NCBI RefSeq assembly: GCF_033958435.1
Contig: NC_134138.1
Span: forward strand, 2,864,001 to 2,928,000
Reading direction: 5' to 3'
Origin: Carettochelys insculpta
Lineage: Eukaryota; Chordata; Testudines; Carettochelyidae
Length of the DNA stretch: 64,000 bases
Shown here: one piece after another, positions 42,166 through 53,934 of the stretch
Numbering within the stretch: position 1 is the stretch's first letter
Layout: each line of letters begins with the position of its first letter
Made by a program: the position numbers and the translations under genes
Notes under the pieces: model-generated
Told to the model about the DNA's origin: nothing
Seen by the model: the letters and a program-made list of their open reading frames with translations, nothing else
The model's database searches: none

Positions 42166-43265
42166 GAATGACTGTGTCACCCCACAACAACATCCAGTCC
42201 TGGGTGTGTGGCTGCTCGGGTTGGCCCCACACCCGCAGGCAGCCGGGGAGGGTACAGTGCAGGAGCGGGGCTGGCAGGTCCCCCCAGCCTGTCACACGGG
42301 AAGGGCTCCTAAGCTCTAGGCCCTGTCCTGTCCAGCCAGGCGCTCGGACCGAGGGAGCAGAGAACTGTCCCCATCCTCCCCCGAGATGTGAGCCCCACCA
42401 CGCCCAGCAGCCATGGCTGGGGAACGGGGGCAGAGCTGGGCCCGGGGTGGCTGTGCCTCCCACCAAGCATGGGCAGACCCAGGCAGGGTCGCTCCGGCCA
42501 GCTGGTGAGAGGCCCCAGTAGTGGGTAAAGCAGCCAGAGGTTGTAGGTGGCAACCAAGATGGTCAGAGGATGGCCATGGCCAGGGTGGGGTCTCTTCGCC
42601 AAGCCAGCCCACAGCTCAGTGTGCTGGGCCAGGGAAGGGGGTCCGTTCCGGGGACGAAGGCAGCAGGTTGGTCCCAAAGGGGGCAGGCAGTGCCTGGCAT
42701 GGGCACAGTCCTGGGCTCAGACACAGCTCCAGCGGGACCTGCCAATGCGGGGGAGCACCAGCACCCCAGCTGCCTCACCCTGGGACACCAGAGGTCAGCA
42801 CTAGGGCTGGGGTAAGACCAAAGGGGACCGGACACCCCAGGCTGCAGCCAGGCCACCGCCACATGGAGACAGGTGGGCCCATCACCCTTCTTGCTCCCTG
42901 CAGCGCAGGCAGTGGCGAGACCCAGAGGCTCGGGGCTGCCAAGGGAGGGGAGGGGAGGGGAGGGGGCTGCTGGGACACTCCCCCTGGGTACCTGGTACGT
43001 GCCATTGCCCAGACAGCCGAGGGGAGGATGTAAACTGCTCTGCCAGCTGTGCCCTGAACTCCTCTCCAAATGCCCCCAGCACACGCCCATCCTCCCCGGC
43101 ACGGAGCCAGGCAGTGACCACCGCTGGGCATGGGGGACTGGGGCTGAGGGTCTGTTTGGGGGGGTTCTCCCCCACGGCCCGGAGGAGCAAGTGGCAGTGG
43201 AGGGACGGGGGCTCCTGGGCCTGCGTTGTCTGCGTGGGGAAGAGGCTGCCAGCGGGGCCAGCAGA
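42166..43265. other. No gene or element recognised
   Basis: GC-rich, with a (GGGGA) run at 42942-42964. Several open frames on both strands, none with a recognisable motif. Confidence 0.4.
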
Positions 43266-43269
43266 CCGG

Positions 43270-43530
43270 GCTCAGCCGTGCTGTGAACATTTGCATAATG
43301 TAGCCACAGCCTGGGCTTCACCCTCCCAAACTTCACAGGGAATTAGGTTCCCACACTGCACGGCTGAGATAAAGGGGGTCCGGCCCCTCAGCCAATCAGC
43401 TGGCTGGGCCGCCGGCTGCTCCCCCGCCCCACACGCCCAGGGGACGGGGTCTGACAAATAAGATTAATGTTCCCTCTGTCACCTTGGCCCTGGCGGCACA
43501 AAGGGAGCAGCCCGCGAGGTGACGCGCCAG
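43270..43530. promoter_or_regulatory. Candidate regulatory island
   Basis: ACATTTGCATAATGTAGCC (octamer), GAGATAAAGG (GATA), CCAATCAGCTGGC (CCAAT with E-box) and AATAAGATTAATGTTCCC lie within 190 bp, followed by GGTGACGCG. Confidence 0.4.
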
Positions 43531-43929
43531 AGGGGCCGGGTGCTGCTGGAACTCCATTGCACACAGGCACGGTGCTCACCCGGCTTGCACGCTCGTACTC
43601 CAGGCGCGTAGCGCGTGGCCGGACACCGCGGCCCAAGTTCAGGCCTGCTGGAAGCTGGGATTTCTGCAGGCAGGCCGGGGCCCTGCGGCGGGGCAGGCCC
43701 CCAGGGAGGGGAGATGCGAGTAGCCCCGTGTGCGTCCCACCCGTGCGACGTGTATTTGCAGAGGGGTAAGCCCAGCGGGTGCATTGTGCAACCAGCCGCC
43801 CGTGTAAACTCCAGACACACACCGTGCTGGAGGCTCCAGGCCTGTGCGGGTTCTCCCCTGTGTGAATGCGCTGCAGGTGCCTCTGAAACTCTGCAAATGC
43901 GCACGTGTGTGCTTCTTAGCACCCCCCGT

Positions 43930-44185
43930 CTTCACCTACAGCCCCTGCTAACCCAGCCCCGCCCCCACACCTCTGCCAGTGCCCAGCCCTGCCCCCCAGC
44001 TCCCTGCCCCCACACCTCTGCCAGTGCCCAGCCCTGCCCCCCAGCTCCGCCCCCACACCTCTGCCAGTGCCCAGCCCTGCCCCCCAGCTCCCTGCCCCCA
44101 GCCCCGCCCCCACACCTCTGCCAGTACCCAGCCCTGCCCCCCAGCTCCCTGCCCCCACACCTCTGCCAGTGCCCAGCTCTGCCTC
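43930..44185 (+). repeat. Minisatellite of about 45 bp, five units
   Basis: Unit CCCACACCTCTGCCAGTGCC followed by CAGCCCTGCCCCCCAGCTCC; repeat starts near 43966, 44011, 44054, 44112 and 44156. Confidence 0.85.
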
Positions 44186-44439
44186 TCAACATCCCTTAGT
44201 CCTGCTCCCAGCCCCAACCTGCTGCCCCACATTTCCAGCCCTTGCCCAGCCCAGCGGGGGCCCTGTCTTTTCCTCCTCTTCCCCTTCTGTCCCAGCCCCT
44301 GTGGGTTCACCCGCCTGCTCCCAGCCCCCAGCCAGTCCCCCTCTGCATGACAGCCCTGCCCCCCAGCTAACACAGGCCAGACTGGTCTCAAACCTCTCCC
44401 TGGGCCTTGGGGGGCGGGGGGGGGGGGCTGATGGGCATC

Positions 44440-44600
44440 AGGGGAATCCAGCCAATTAGCATTTTGATGAGCGAGGTGCAGAGCCCAACAGGGGTGGTTC
44501 CAGGAGGCTGCACAGAGCAGACAGGCTCATCTGGGCCAGGCTGGGCTCATTACAGCCACTTAACGAGTTCGGAGCTTCCTGGCCCCTCAGCTGCAGGGAA
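44440..44600. promoter_or_regulatory. Candidate regulatory island
   Basis: CCAGCCAATTAGCATTTTGATGAG and CATTACAGCCACTTAACGAG: homeodomain-type cores in a short AT-richer block. Confidence 0.3.
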
Positions 44601-45379
44601 CCCTCTTACCTCCCACCCCAGGATGGCCCCACACGTCCTGGGCCTCCTGCCTGTGGAAGCTGCACAGACCTGGGGGTGGGGAGTCAGCTCAGGCAAAGCC
44701 TGCTCAGCCTGTGGCTACCTGGGCACCCAGCTGCCTGGTCCCCCCAGCCATCCACGCAGCCATCCCCAGCCGGCTCAGCCTCCCTGAGGCTGCTCCCTGC
44801 CCACCTGCGGGGCAGGTCAGGGGGCCCAAGCCAGCAAGCCTCCCTGCCCCGTGTGCTCAGCAAAGCTGCGCTAGGCCCAGTCTCACATCCCCCAGCAAAG
44901 GCCTGGCCAGCCCAGCCCAGCCCCACGCCTGCCGTGGGGCAGAGCCAAGGCCTGCAAGCTGGAGGGGTGATGGCCTATGGGGTGCTGCTGCTGCCAGCAG
45001 CTGGCTCTGAGGCCCCCCCGGGGGTTGCCTCAGCCCCCTGGCCCTGGTGGCACTTGCCCGCTTACCCTCCAGTGTGCGCCACCCCATGGTGCTGGGCAGA
45101 GGTGCCAGGCGGGCAAGCAGGGAGGCACTGCCAGGGCCAGCCCGACCCCAGGGCCACTTACCGGGACTTGAGACAAAGCCCCTCCCTGAAGCGGCTGCAG
45201 GGCTGTGCCGAGCCGGGCTGGACTGGGCCGTGCCAAGCCGGGCCGGGCTCCCCACCCCCGGGCCAGGCCCTAAGCCAGGGCCCTGGTCCGGCAGGAGCCG
45301 CCTTTCCCCTGCCCCGGTCACCTTTGCGCTCCTGGCTCCTTCTTCAGGCAGGTCCCCCATTCCCTACCCCCACCCGGGG

Positions 45380-46140
45380 CTCCCTCGCCTCTGGCTCGGA
45401 GCCGGGGGTCCCCGGCGGTCCCCAGCCCTTCCCGGATGGGGGCACAGCCCCGGAGCGCCGGCCTCTGGTCGCGCCCGCCCCTTCTCAGCGCAGCGGCCGC
45501 TGGCGGGCGGGGGGTCAGCCGGGGAGCCCCAGGGAAAGCCGGACCCCGGCCCAGCCGATCCCCCAAGCCCGCCGGATCGGGCCCCGCCTCCCCCGGCCGC
45601 GGAGCTAATTGCGGAATAATCAAGCGCGCGGCGCATGTGGCCGCCTGGTTAATGTGCCAGAGCCGCGCCCGGCCCGACTCGGGCCTCCCCGGGCACCTGC
45701 CGCCCTTCCCGGGCCGGGCAGCCACATGCGGCCGGCGGTGATTTATCGCTCCCCGCGCGGAGCAGCTGCGCTGGCGGCGCCGCTATCAGGGCTCTCTGCC
45801 GGGGCCGGCTGCGCCCACATGCGTCCCCCCGGCTCTAATGAGCCCCCAGCCGGCCGGGGCCGCCCGCCGCCCTCCCCGGGGCCCTGCGCTCAGCTGCGCC
45901 CCCAGCGCCCGGCCCTAATTGGCCGCGGTCCCCCGGCGCGAACAGGTGGGCGCGGCCCGGGCCGGGCGGGAGCGGGGTCCGAAGTGGGCCGCGGCGGAGC
46001 TCCCTGCTCTGTGCGCCCTGGCACCGCCTCCTGGGCGGTGAGCGAGCGAGCGCCCTCCGCCGGCGAGCTCCTGGGGCGCACGGGCCGGGGCTGGCAGGGG
46101 AGGGTGCCCGGGGAGCCGGAGCGGGGGCTAGAACCGCTCC
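45380..46140. promoter_or_regulatory. CpG island with dense TAAT and E-box motifs
   Basis: The most CpG-rich block right of SCRT1. It contains GAGCTAATTGCGGAATAATCAAG, TGGTTAATGTG, GGTGATTTATCGC, GCTATCAGGG, CTCTAATGAGC, CCCTAATTGGCC and E-boxes CAGCTG (twice), CACCTG, CAGGTG and CATGTG. No convincing exon. A developmental enhancer or an unannotated promoter are both possible. Confidence 0.5.
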
Positions 46141-46394
46141 CCCGGGGGGGGCTCAACTGGCCTCCCGCGCCCACGGGTGGCACTTCCTCGCCAGGGCTTC
46201 AGCCAGCCCCGGGGGTGTCACTGCACATGGCAGGCGGCGAAGGGGTCTGCATGTGCCACAGCCCCCGATATACGCCCAGACGTGTCTCCTGGGCCGCTGC
46301 TGACCCGCGTGGCCACCAGGGCTAGGTCGGCACATGTCCGGCTCCGGTGTCTACGCGGGACCCTGCCGCTTCCTCCCGGAGTGCCAGCCCTGGG

Positions 46395-47350
46395 GGAGTT
46401 GTGCCCGTGACCCAGCAGGGGGCGCTCCCGACCCAGCCCTGGGGGAGTTGTGCCCGTGGCCCAGCAGGGGGCGCGCTCCCCGGCCAGCCCTGGGGGAGTT
46501 GTGCCCGTGACCCAGCAGGGCGGGCTCCCTGGCCAGACCTGGGGGAGTTGAACCCATGACCTGGCAGGGGGCGCACTCCCCGGCCAGACCTGGGGGAGTT
46601 GAACCCATGACCCAGCAGGGGGCGCTCTCCCCGGCCAGCCCTGGGAGTCTGGTGCCAGTCACCCAGAAGGGGGCGCTCTCCCCAGCCAGCCCTGCGGGTC
46701 TTGTGCCAGTGACCCAGGTGGGGGCGCTCTCCCCAGCCAGCTCTGGGGGAGTTATGCCCGTGACCCTGCAGGGGGCGCTCTCCCCGGCCAGCCCTGGAGG
46801 TCTTGTGCCAGTGGCCCAGCAGGGGGCGCTCTCCCCGGCCAGCACGAGGAGAGTTGTGCCAGTGACCCTGCAGGGGGCGCTCCCCCCATCCAGCCCTGGG
46901 AGTCTGGTGCCAGTCACCCAGCAGGGGGCGCTCTCCCCAGCCAGCTCTGGGGGAGTTGTGCCCGTGACCCAGCAGGGGGCGCTCTCCCCGGCCAGCACGA
47001 GGACGGTTGTGCCTGTGACCCAGCAGGGGGCGCTCTCCCCGGCCAGCACGAGGACGGTTGTGCCTGTGACCCAGCAGGGCGCGCGCTCCCCGGCCAGACC
47101 TGGGGGAGTTGAGCCCGTGACCTGGCAGGGGGCGCTCTCCCCGTCCAGCCCTGGGAGTCTGGTGCCAGTCACCCAGAAGGGGGCGCTCTCCCCAGCCAGC
47201 CCTGCGGGTCTTGTGCCAGTGACCCAGGTGGGGGCGCTCTCCCCAGCCAGCTCTGGGGGAGTTATGCCCGTGACCCTGCAGGGGGCGCTCTCCCCGGCCA
47301 GCCCTGGAGGTCTTGTGCCAGTGGCCCAGCAGGGGGCGCTCTCCCCGTCA
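46395..47350 (+). repeat. 51-bp minisatellite of 19 CTCF-like motifs
   Basis: Unit about CCAGCCCTGGGGGAGTTGTG, CCCGTGACCCAGCAGGGGGC, GCTCTCCCCGG. From 46663 to 47326 the motif recurs exactly every 51 bp. CCAGCAGGGGGCGCT, a full match to the CTCF core consensus CCASYAGRKGGCRSY, is exact at 46412, 46612, 46816, 46918, 46969, 47020 and 47326; most other units differ by one or two bases. All face the same way. A block of about 205 bp (46636-46840) is repeated unchanged 510 bp later (10 units). The stop-free frames over it are artefacts of the 17-codon period. Confidence 0.9.
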
Positions 47351-49865
47351 CCCCAACCCATTACCCCAGTGTGGTGCTGGGGGCTGCTGAGCTGTGGGGG
47401 GGGAGCAGGGTTAAAGGCAGGTGCTCTCCTCTCTGGGTCAGCACTGACCCCCGACCTGAGCATGAGGCGAGGGGCGCAGGGGTCAGGGAGTGGCACTGGT
47501 CTCCTGTGCCAGTGTCTCTAGCAGTGCCCCAGCGCAGTGCTGGTGGGAGCTGAGCTCTGGGCAGTGCTCGCCCTGCCTGGCAGTACTGACTCCAGAGCAA
47601 GGCTGGGGGTGCGGTGGCTCCAGGGTTACCTCTCCCTCAGCTGGCACATGACACAGAGGGGCTGGGATGGGGGACGTCCTGACACTTATCCCAAGTCCTG
47701 GCCAAAGTCCGGCTCAGCCTCCGCTTTCCTGTCCAGCTAGCTACAAATCTAACCTTCTGTCCCTGTTAAACCCCTGCCCTGCTCCGCCCCAGAGCCAGGT
47801 CCCCTGCGTCCTTTCTCAGCCCAGCTCAGGACCCTGGGGGAGGAAAGGGGCTGCAGACAATAGTTTCAAAATGAGGGAACCGGAGGGGAAGACCAAGCAG
47901 AGAACCCCAGACAGCGCCCGCTGCTCCCCGAAACCGCCCAGGGAGCCAGTGGCTGCTGCCAGAGGATCTGCCCGGATGTGGAGGGTGCCAAGGAGGTCTG
48001 GCGGCTTGGTGAGGCCACAGCTGGGGTGTGCGAGGGGGAACCGGTGACAGAAGTGCAGTTGGAAGCTCAATAAGAAGGCTCTGGAGGAGCTGGGCCTGGC
48101 ACGCTCAAGGTCAGCCTGCACCAGGTTTTCCCTCACGCCGCAGAAGGGGCAGGCCTGGGGGACGGGGGCGAACCACGCCAGGTACACACCCCTGCTCACG
48201 GCTCTGTGGTGTCCCTGGGAACTTGGCCCCATGGCCTCCTGGGCTGGGCTGGGCTGGGCGTCCTGATGGTCCTGGGGCAGAGCTCACGCAGGTCACACAC
48301 TGTGCCTCCTGGGGGGCGGGGAGGCTGCTGGCCCCCCAGTCACAGGGCAGTGTCAGTACCCTGTTCTCCAGAGGTGGCACAGCCTCTGTTGGCCTCTATC
48401 CTTGGGAGCCTGGGTCAGCTGGCTGGGGGGCTCTCACCCTCTGGAGCTCCCAGGGCTGGGAGAAGCGACTCATGCATTGATTGTGGGCCAGGTTCGCAGC
48501 AAGACGCGCTGGCAGCAGTGCGGAGCTGCATTTCCAAGGGCATCAGCCACCCTCTCCTCTACAGCTCCCAGGGACGCAAATTATCCCTGTCCCCTGCTGA
48601 GATCCAAGCCAGGCCCCCGCCTGATGGGGCTGTCCAGGCTCCTGGGCCGCTGGAGGCATAGGCCTTGGGGTACAAACTCCCCAACACACACACACCCTCG
48701 CCGTGCCTGGAACCAGTGCGAATGGCCCCGCTCAGATCTGGGGACTGGCACCCCTGGGTGCTCTGGGATGCCCATGCAGCAGGGTGCTAGGGAACGCACG
48801 CTCGCTGTGGCAATGGGGCACACACCCCAGACCCCTGCAGTTCCAGCCCTGGGCTCTCCTCCTGCCCCAGCCCTTCCCCTGCCCCAGGTCCTTGCTGTTC
48901 CCGCCTGCCTCTTCTGGACCTGGGCTGCTCTCAGGCGGCAGCTTTATAGCACAAACACCGGGCTCCACTTGGGGCTCCCTGGCTGAGACCCAGCCCAACT
49001 CAGCTCATGTGATGGATGATTCCATCATCCTCTGACGGCTCCTTTCCCCCGCCCTTTGCCAGCCCAGACCCATAATGACCCCAGGCCTCACCTGATGCTG
49101 CCCCACGGCCACGTGGCTGCTGAGAGCTCAGCCCTGGCACTGGGCCGCCAAAGGCAGGCATTCCTTGGCAGGAAAACACCACAGCTGGAGGGAGAGGCGC
49201 TGCCAGGCCGGGCCTGCCTGCCTCCGCAAGGCTGAGCCCTGCAGGTGTGCGGGGCCGCCGGGCTGGTTCAATAACCCCCTGATTTGCTTGGAGAGGCCCC
49301 ATTGTGGGTTAAGCACCGGGGCACCCAGCACCTGCTCGGCCGCACCGGCCCCTCATTTGCGCCAAGTGCCGCCGGGAGAGGGCGGACGCCGGGGCTGCCT
49401 GGGCTTTGTGATGGAGGCTGCAGGGGCATTGGGGACGGGACCAGGGCAGGCAGACTGGCTGGGCTCTGCAGGGCTGCCTCGCTGGCCCTGGGGAGTACAG
49501 CCTGCCTGGCCCCACGGCCCAGCGTGGCGTCCTGGGGAGCCCAGCTGGGTGTGGGCAGTGGGGCCTTGCAGCGTGGCGGGGGGGCTCGCTCCAGACTCAG
49601 GGCCCCAGAAGCTGTGGGCCTGGCTTTGCCATCCTTTCGCAGTGCCCCACCTGGGGAGCTGCTGCCCCGGGGCTTGGCACTGGGTGGTCGGGTGCCAGGC
49701 TTGGGGGCTGGGAGAGGGCAGGGGAAGGTCAGGCACATGGGGCTGGAGCCCCTGTGCACGGCTCAGCTCAGTGGGGGCAGGGCTGGGGAGAGACTGTCCG
49801 GCTCCCACCCAGAGGTGGCCTGGCTGGGGCTGAGGCTGGGAACAGCCAAGGGACCTGCCTGACAG
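47351..49865. other. Gene-poor interval
   Basis: No element or exon recognised. A short AT-richer piece at 49265-49330 (GGTTCAATAACCCCCTGATTTGC) may be regulatory. Confidence 0.4.
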
Positions 49866-49869
49866 GGGA

Positions 49870-51965
49870 GCTCAGCTGGGTGGGGAAGGGGGGGAGATGG
49901 GGGCTGGCTGGGGAGGGGCAGGCAGCAGGGACCAGAGACGCGGTTTGGGAGGGGTGATGGGGCAGAGGAGATGGGCAGGTGGGGGTGGGGGAGGGAGTGG
50001 GGGCAGGCAGAGGTGGAGCAGTAGGGAGAAGGGAGGTGGAGCTGGGAAGGGGGCGGGCAGGGGGAGGGGGCGGCGGGGAAGGGGGAGGGGGCAGGCGGTG
50101 TAGGAAGGCAGCGGGAGGGGGGCAGTGGGAAGGGGTGGGGGGCAGACAGTGTAGGAAGGTGGTGGGGGAGGGGCAGGCGGTGTAGGAAGGAGGCGAGGGA
50201 GGGGGCAGCGGGGAAGGGGCCGGGGGGCAGGCAATGTAGGAAGGCAGAGGACGAGGGGGCAGGCAGTATAGGAAGGCAGTGGGGCACGGGGCACCGGCAA
50301 AGCGGGAGGGGTCAGGCGGTGTAGGAAGTCGGCAGGGAAGGGGGCTGGTGGTGTAGGGGGGCAGTGGGGGAGGGGGAGGGGGCAGGCAGTGTAGGAAGGC
50401 AGCGGGAGGGGGGCAGTGAGAAGGGGTGGGGGGCAGACAGTGTAGGAAGGTGGTGGGGGAGGGGCAGGTGGTGTAGGAAGGCAGTGGGGGAGGGGGCAGC
50501 GGGGGCAGGGGAAGGGGCAGGCAATGTAGGAAGGAGGCGGGGAAGGGGGCAGGCGGTGTAGGGATGCAGCGGGGGAGGGGGAGGGGGTAGGCAGGGTAGG
50601 AAGTCGGCAGGGAAGGGGGCTGGTGGTGTAGGGGGGCAGTGGGAGGGGGCAGGCAGTGTAGGAAGTTGGCAGGGAAGGGGGCTGGTGGTGTAGGGGGGCA
50701 GTGGGAGGGGGCAGGCAGTGTAGGAAGTTGGCAGGGAAGGGGGCTGGTGGTGTAGGGGGGCAGTGGGGGAGGGGGAGGGGGCAGGCAGTGTAGGAAGGCA
50801 GCGGGGAAGGGGGCTGGTGGTGTAGGGGGGCAGTGGGGGAGGGGGAGGGGGTAGGCAGTGTAGGAAGTCGGCAGGGAAGGGGGCTGGTGGTGTAGGGGGG
50901 CAGTGGGAGGGGGCAGGCAGGGTAGGAAGTCGGCAGGGAAGGGGGCAGGCGGTGTAGGGATGCAGCGGGGGAGGGGGAGAGGGCAGGCAGGGTAGGAAGG
51001 CAGCGGGGAAGGGGGCAGGCGGTGTAGGGGGGCAGTGGGAGGGGGCAGGCAGGGTAGGAAGTCGGCAGGGAAGGGGGCAGGCGGTGTAGGGATGCAGCGG
51101 GGAAGTGGGAGGGGGTAGGCGGTGTAGGAAGGCAGCGGGGAAGGGGGCTGGTGGTGTAGGAGGGCAGTGGGAGGGGGCAGGCAGTGTAGGAAGGCAGCGG
51201 GGAAGGGGGCTGGTGGTGTAGGGGGGCAGTGGGAGGGGGCAGGCAGTGTAGGAAGGCAGCGGGGAAGGGGGCTGGTGGTGTAGGGATGCAGCGGGGGAGG
51301 GGGAGGGGGCAGGCAGTGTAGGAAGTCGGCAGGGAAGGGGGCAGGCGGTGTAGGAGGGCAGTGGGAGGGGGCAGGCAGGGTAGGAAGGCAGCGGGGAAGG
51401 GGGAGGGGGTAGGCAGTGTAGGAAGTCGGCAGGGAAGGGGGCTGGTGGTGTAGGGGGGCAGTGGGAGGGGGTAGGCAGGGTAGGAAGTCGGCAGGGAAGG
51501 GGGCAGGCGGTGTAGGGATGCAGCGGGGGAGGGGGAGAGGGCAGGCAGTGTAGGAAGGCAGCGGGGAAGGGGGCTGGTGGTGTAGGGGGGCAGTGGGAGG
51601 GGGCAGGCAGGGTAGGAAGTCGGCAGGGAAGGGGGCTGGTGGTGTAGGGATGCAGCGGGGGAGGGGGAGGGGGCAGGCAGTGTAGGGATGCAGCGGGGAA
51701 GGGGGCAGGCGGTGTAGGGATGCAGCGGGGGAGGGGGAGGGGGCAGGCAGTGTAGGAAGTTGGCAGGGAAGGGGGCTGGTGGTGTAGGGGGGCAGTGGGG
51801 GAGGGGGAGGGGGCAGGCAGTGTAGGAAGGCAGCGGGGAAGGGGGCTGGTGGTGTAGGGGGGCAGTGGGGGAGGGGGAGGGGGCAGGCAGGGTAGGAAGG
51901 CAGCGGGGAAGGGGGCAGGCGGTGTAGGGATGCAGCGGGGGAGGGGGAGGGGGCAGGCAGTGGAA
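49870..51965 (+). repeat. G-rich minisatellite, 31-bp half units in 62-bp dimers
   Basis: Half units GTGTAGGAAGTCGGCAGGGA-AGGGGGCTGGT and GTGTAGGGGGGCAGTGGGAG-GGGGCAGGCA alternate; some carry an extra GGGGGAGGGG of about 12 bp. Before about 50330 the array is more degenerate. The plus strand has many closely spaced G-runs, so quadruplex structures are likely. Long minus-strand Pro/Leu-rich frames (up to 745 codons) arise from the repeat and are not genes. Confidence 0.95.
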
Positions 51966-52004
51966 GAAGCGGGGCGAGGGACCGGCTCCTCTCGCCAGCA
52001 CACA

Positions 52005-52200
52005 CTGATGAGTTTGGTTGCCGGAGCCCCTATCAGCCCAGCCAGCTGCGGCTCTGGGCCTGCCCGCCCTAGATAAGGCCCTGTGCTCCCTGCCTAAGCC
52101 TGATTAGCCGGCGCTGGGAAAGGAGCCGGGGCCGGGATGAAGGGGGGCTTTGCTGGGAGACTTACAGGGAGCGGCGCCTGGGCAGGGCTGATAGCGGCGC
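52005..52200. promoter_or_regulatory. Candidate regulatory island with GATA sites
   Basis: CCCTAGATAAGGCC, CCCTATCAGCCC, GGCTGATAGCGGC (GATA-type cores), CCTGATTAGCCGG and CAGCTG within about 180 bp, directly after the G-rich array. Confidence 0.4.
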
Positions 52201-53930
52201 GGGGCTGCCCACCCCACTCTGCGCCACGTGGGGCTGGGCCCCGGGGGAGCCAGCCTGGCCTGTGCAGGCAGGCAGACGGCAAAGGCTCTCTCCAGCTCTG
52301 CTGGGCCGCAGGTCCCCTGGGACTCAGAGGCTTGTCTTACAGCCCCCAAAGGCCCCCTGGGCAGGGGGGCCAAGCCCCAGTTCATAGCCTGATAATCTGG
52401 CCCTATGTGGGGAAACTGAGGCACGGGGCTGCACGGTGAGTCAGCAGCAGAGCTGGGAAGAGGACCCAGGAGTCCTGGCTCCCAGCCCCTGGCTTGCACA
52501 GCTTGGCTTATGTGGATGAACAGGTACCCAGTGCCAGGAGAATTGGTGCCTGGTCTGGGAGTCAGCTCCCCAAATCTGCCCAACTGCCTGGTGAGTGGGG
52601 AGCCAGGCCAGGGGGCACAGGTCTAGTCTGCTCTGTCAGCCCCTTCCCCTCCTGCCACCTTCTCCCCACCCCACAAGCCCCAGCTCCTGCAAGTGAACGC
52701 CCACATCTCCCCCTGTGCCCCAGAGGGCCACAGGGCTGCTCGGGAGTTTCTTACACACATTGCTCAGCAGCAGGTCGTTGGTCCCACAGGCCTGGCCCAC
52801 GGGGCCATGCTACACGGGCCAGATCCAGAGCTGGTGTCAGGGAAGTCGGGTGCTGCACCTTGGTTACAGCTCCAGAGCTGGACGCTGTGTGTAATGAGCC
52901 CTGGAAGTGGGCTGACATGGGGCATCCTAGAGACGGATCCTGGGAGGTCCCTGAGTTTCCATGGGGCAGAGTTAAGGGGGCTCAGGTGCCTTTGCTGAGG
53001 GTCCCCTTAGTGGCTGAGGGTTTGCGCTCTGGCTCAACCCCCACTGCTCCTGCACCTGAAACACAGTGTCTCTGGCTTTGGGCACAAGCCGCACAGCTCA
53101 GCACCTCTGGGTTTCCGGCTGCCTTCCCTCTGACTCCCCGAGCCCTGCTCTGTGTGCCCTCCTGCAGCCTCACTACCTCCTCCTCCTCACCTCCTAGCGC
53201 CACGGAGTCACTCAGACCACTGCAGGTTGGATGCCCCCAGGCTCACCCTGGAGTGCTGCTGTGTGGCTGTGAAGCAGCAGCAGGCTCCACCCCAGAGGAG
53301 GCTGCATTTCAGCAGTGGAGAGCGGGCAAGGTGACACACTGGACCAGAGCCCCCTGCTGGGCCACCTCAGAACTGCTCCCGCTCAGAGCCCCTGCCCCGC
53401 TCTGCCGTGGGCCGCCGAGGGTCGGGCGGGTGCTTTGCAAGCCAGGGGCTCTGGGCCGGGGCTGCGCCGCCCGTGCTGGGCAGCCCGGCGATGGTGGGTT
53501 GGGTGGGGGACGCAGGCAACGGCCACGTGAACATTCAGCACCCAGCGACGTGCAAGGTTCCTGAGGGCGTCTCGGCTCCTTACACCCTGTGCCAGCTACC
53601 ACGGGGAGGGAGACTGGGGCGCTGGCTTTCCACAGAGCATTCCCTACCCCACCTGTCAGCCCCTGCCTCTCCGCCGCCCCCCCCCGCCTGGGACGGCCGC
53701 TTCATGCCACCCTCTGGTCTCTACCACGCCCGTGGAGCCAGCTGAGCCTGGGTCAGGGCACTCTTGTCTGCTGCCCGCCTGGGGGTCTGACAGCAGGGAG
53801 GCGTCTCACCGGGGCAGGGGCCTGGCCGGGGTCGGGCGAGGGCCCAGAGCTGCTGGGGCTGAGAGAAAGGTCACTCGAGGCTGGGAGCCCTGTGGGATTC
53901 CCCCCTCCCTGGGCCCAGCACCGATGGCCT
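52201..53930. other. No gene or element recognised
   Basis: Scattered open frames only. GGGGAAACTGAGGCACGGGG (52410) is a short sequence also seen in reverse near 20791 and 63063 (GCCTCAGTTTCCC), probably a common dispersed repeat remnant. Confidence 0.4.
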
Positions 53931-53934
53931 GGCT

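Noticed and set aside
43930..44185. CRISPR-like spacing of direct repeats
   Set aside because: The spacing is irregular and the 'spacers' are parts of the same repeat; eukaryotic context.
46351..47521. 381- and 321-codon frames on opposite strands
   Set aside because: The 51-bp period is 17 codons, so the CTCF-like array is open in several frames; no start context or domain.
49768..52005. Minus-strand frames of 745, 709 and 563 codons
   Set aside because: Three overlapping frames of the same G-rich minisatellite; pure repeat translation.
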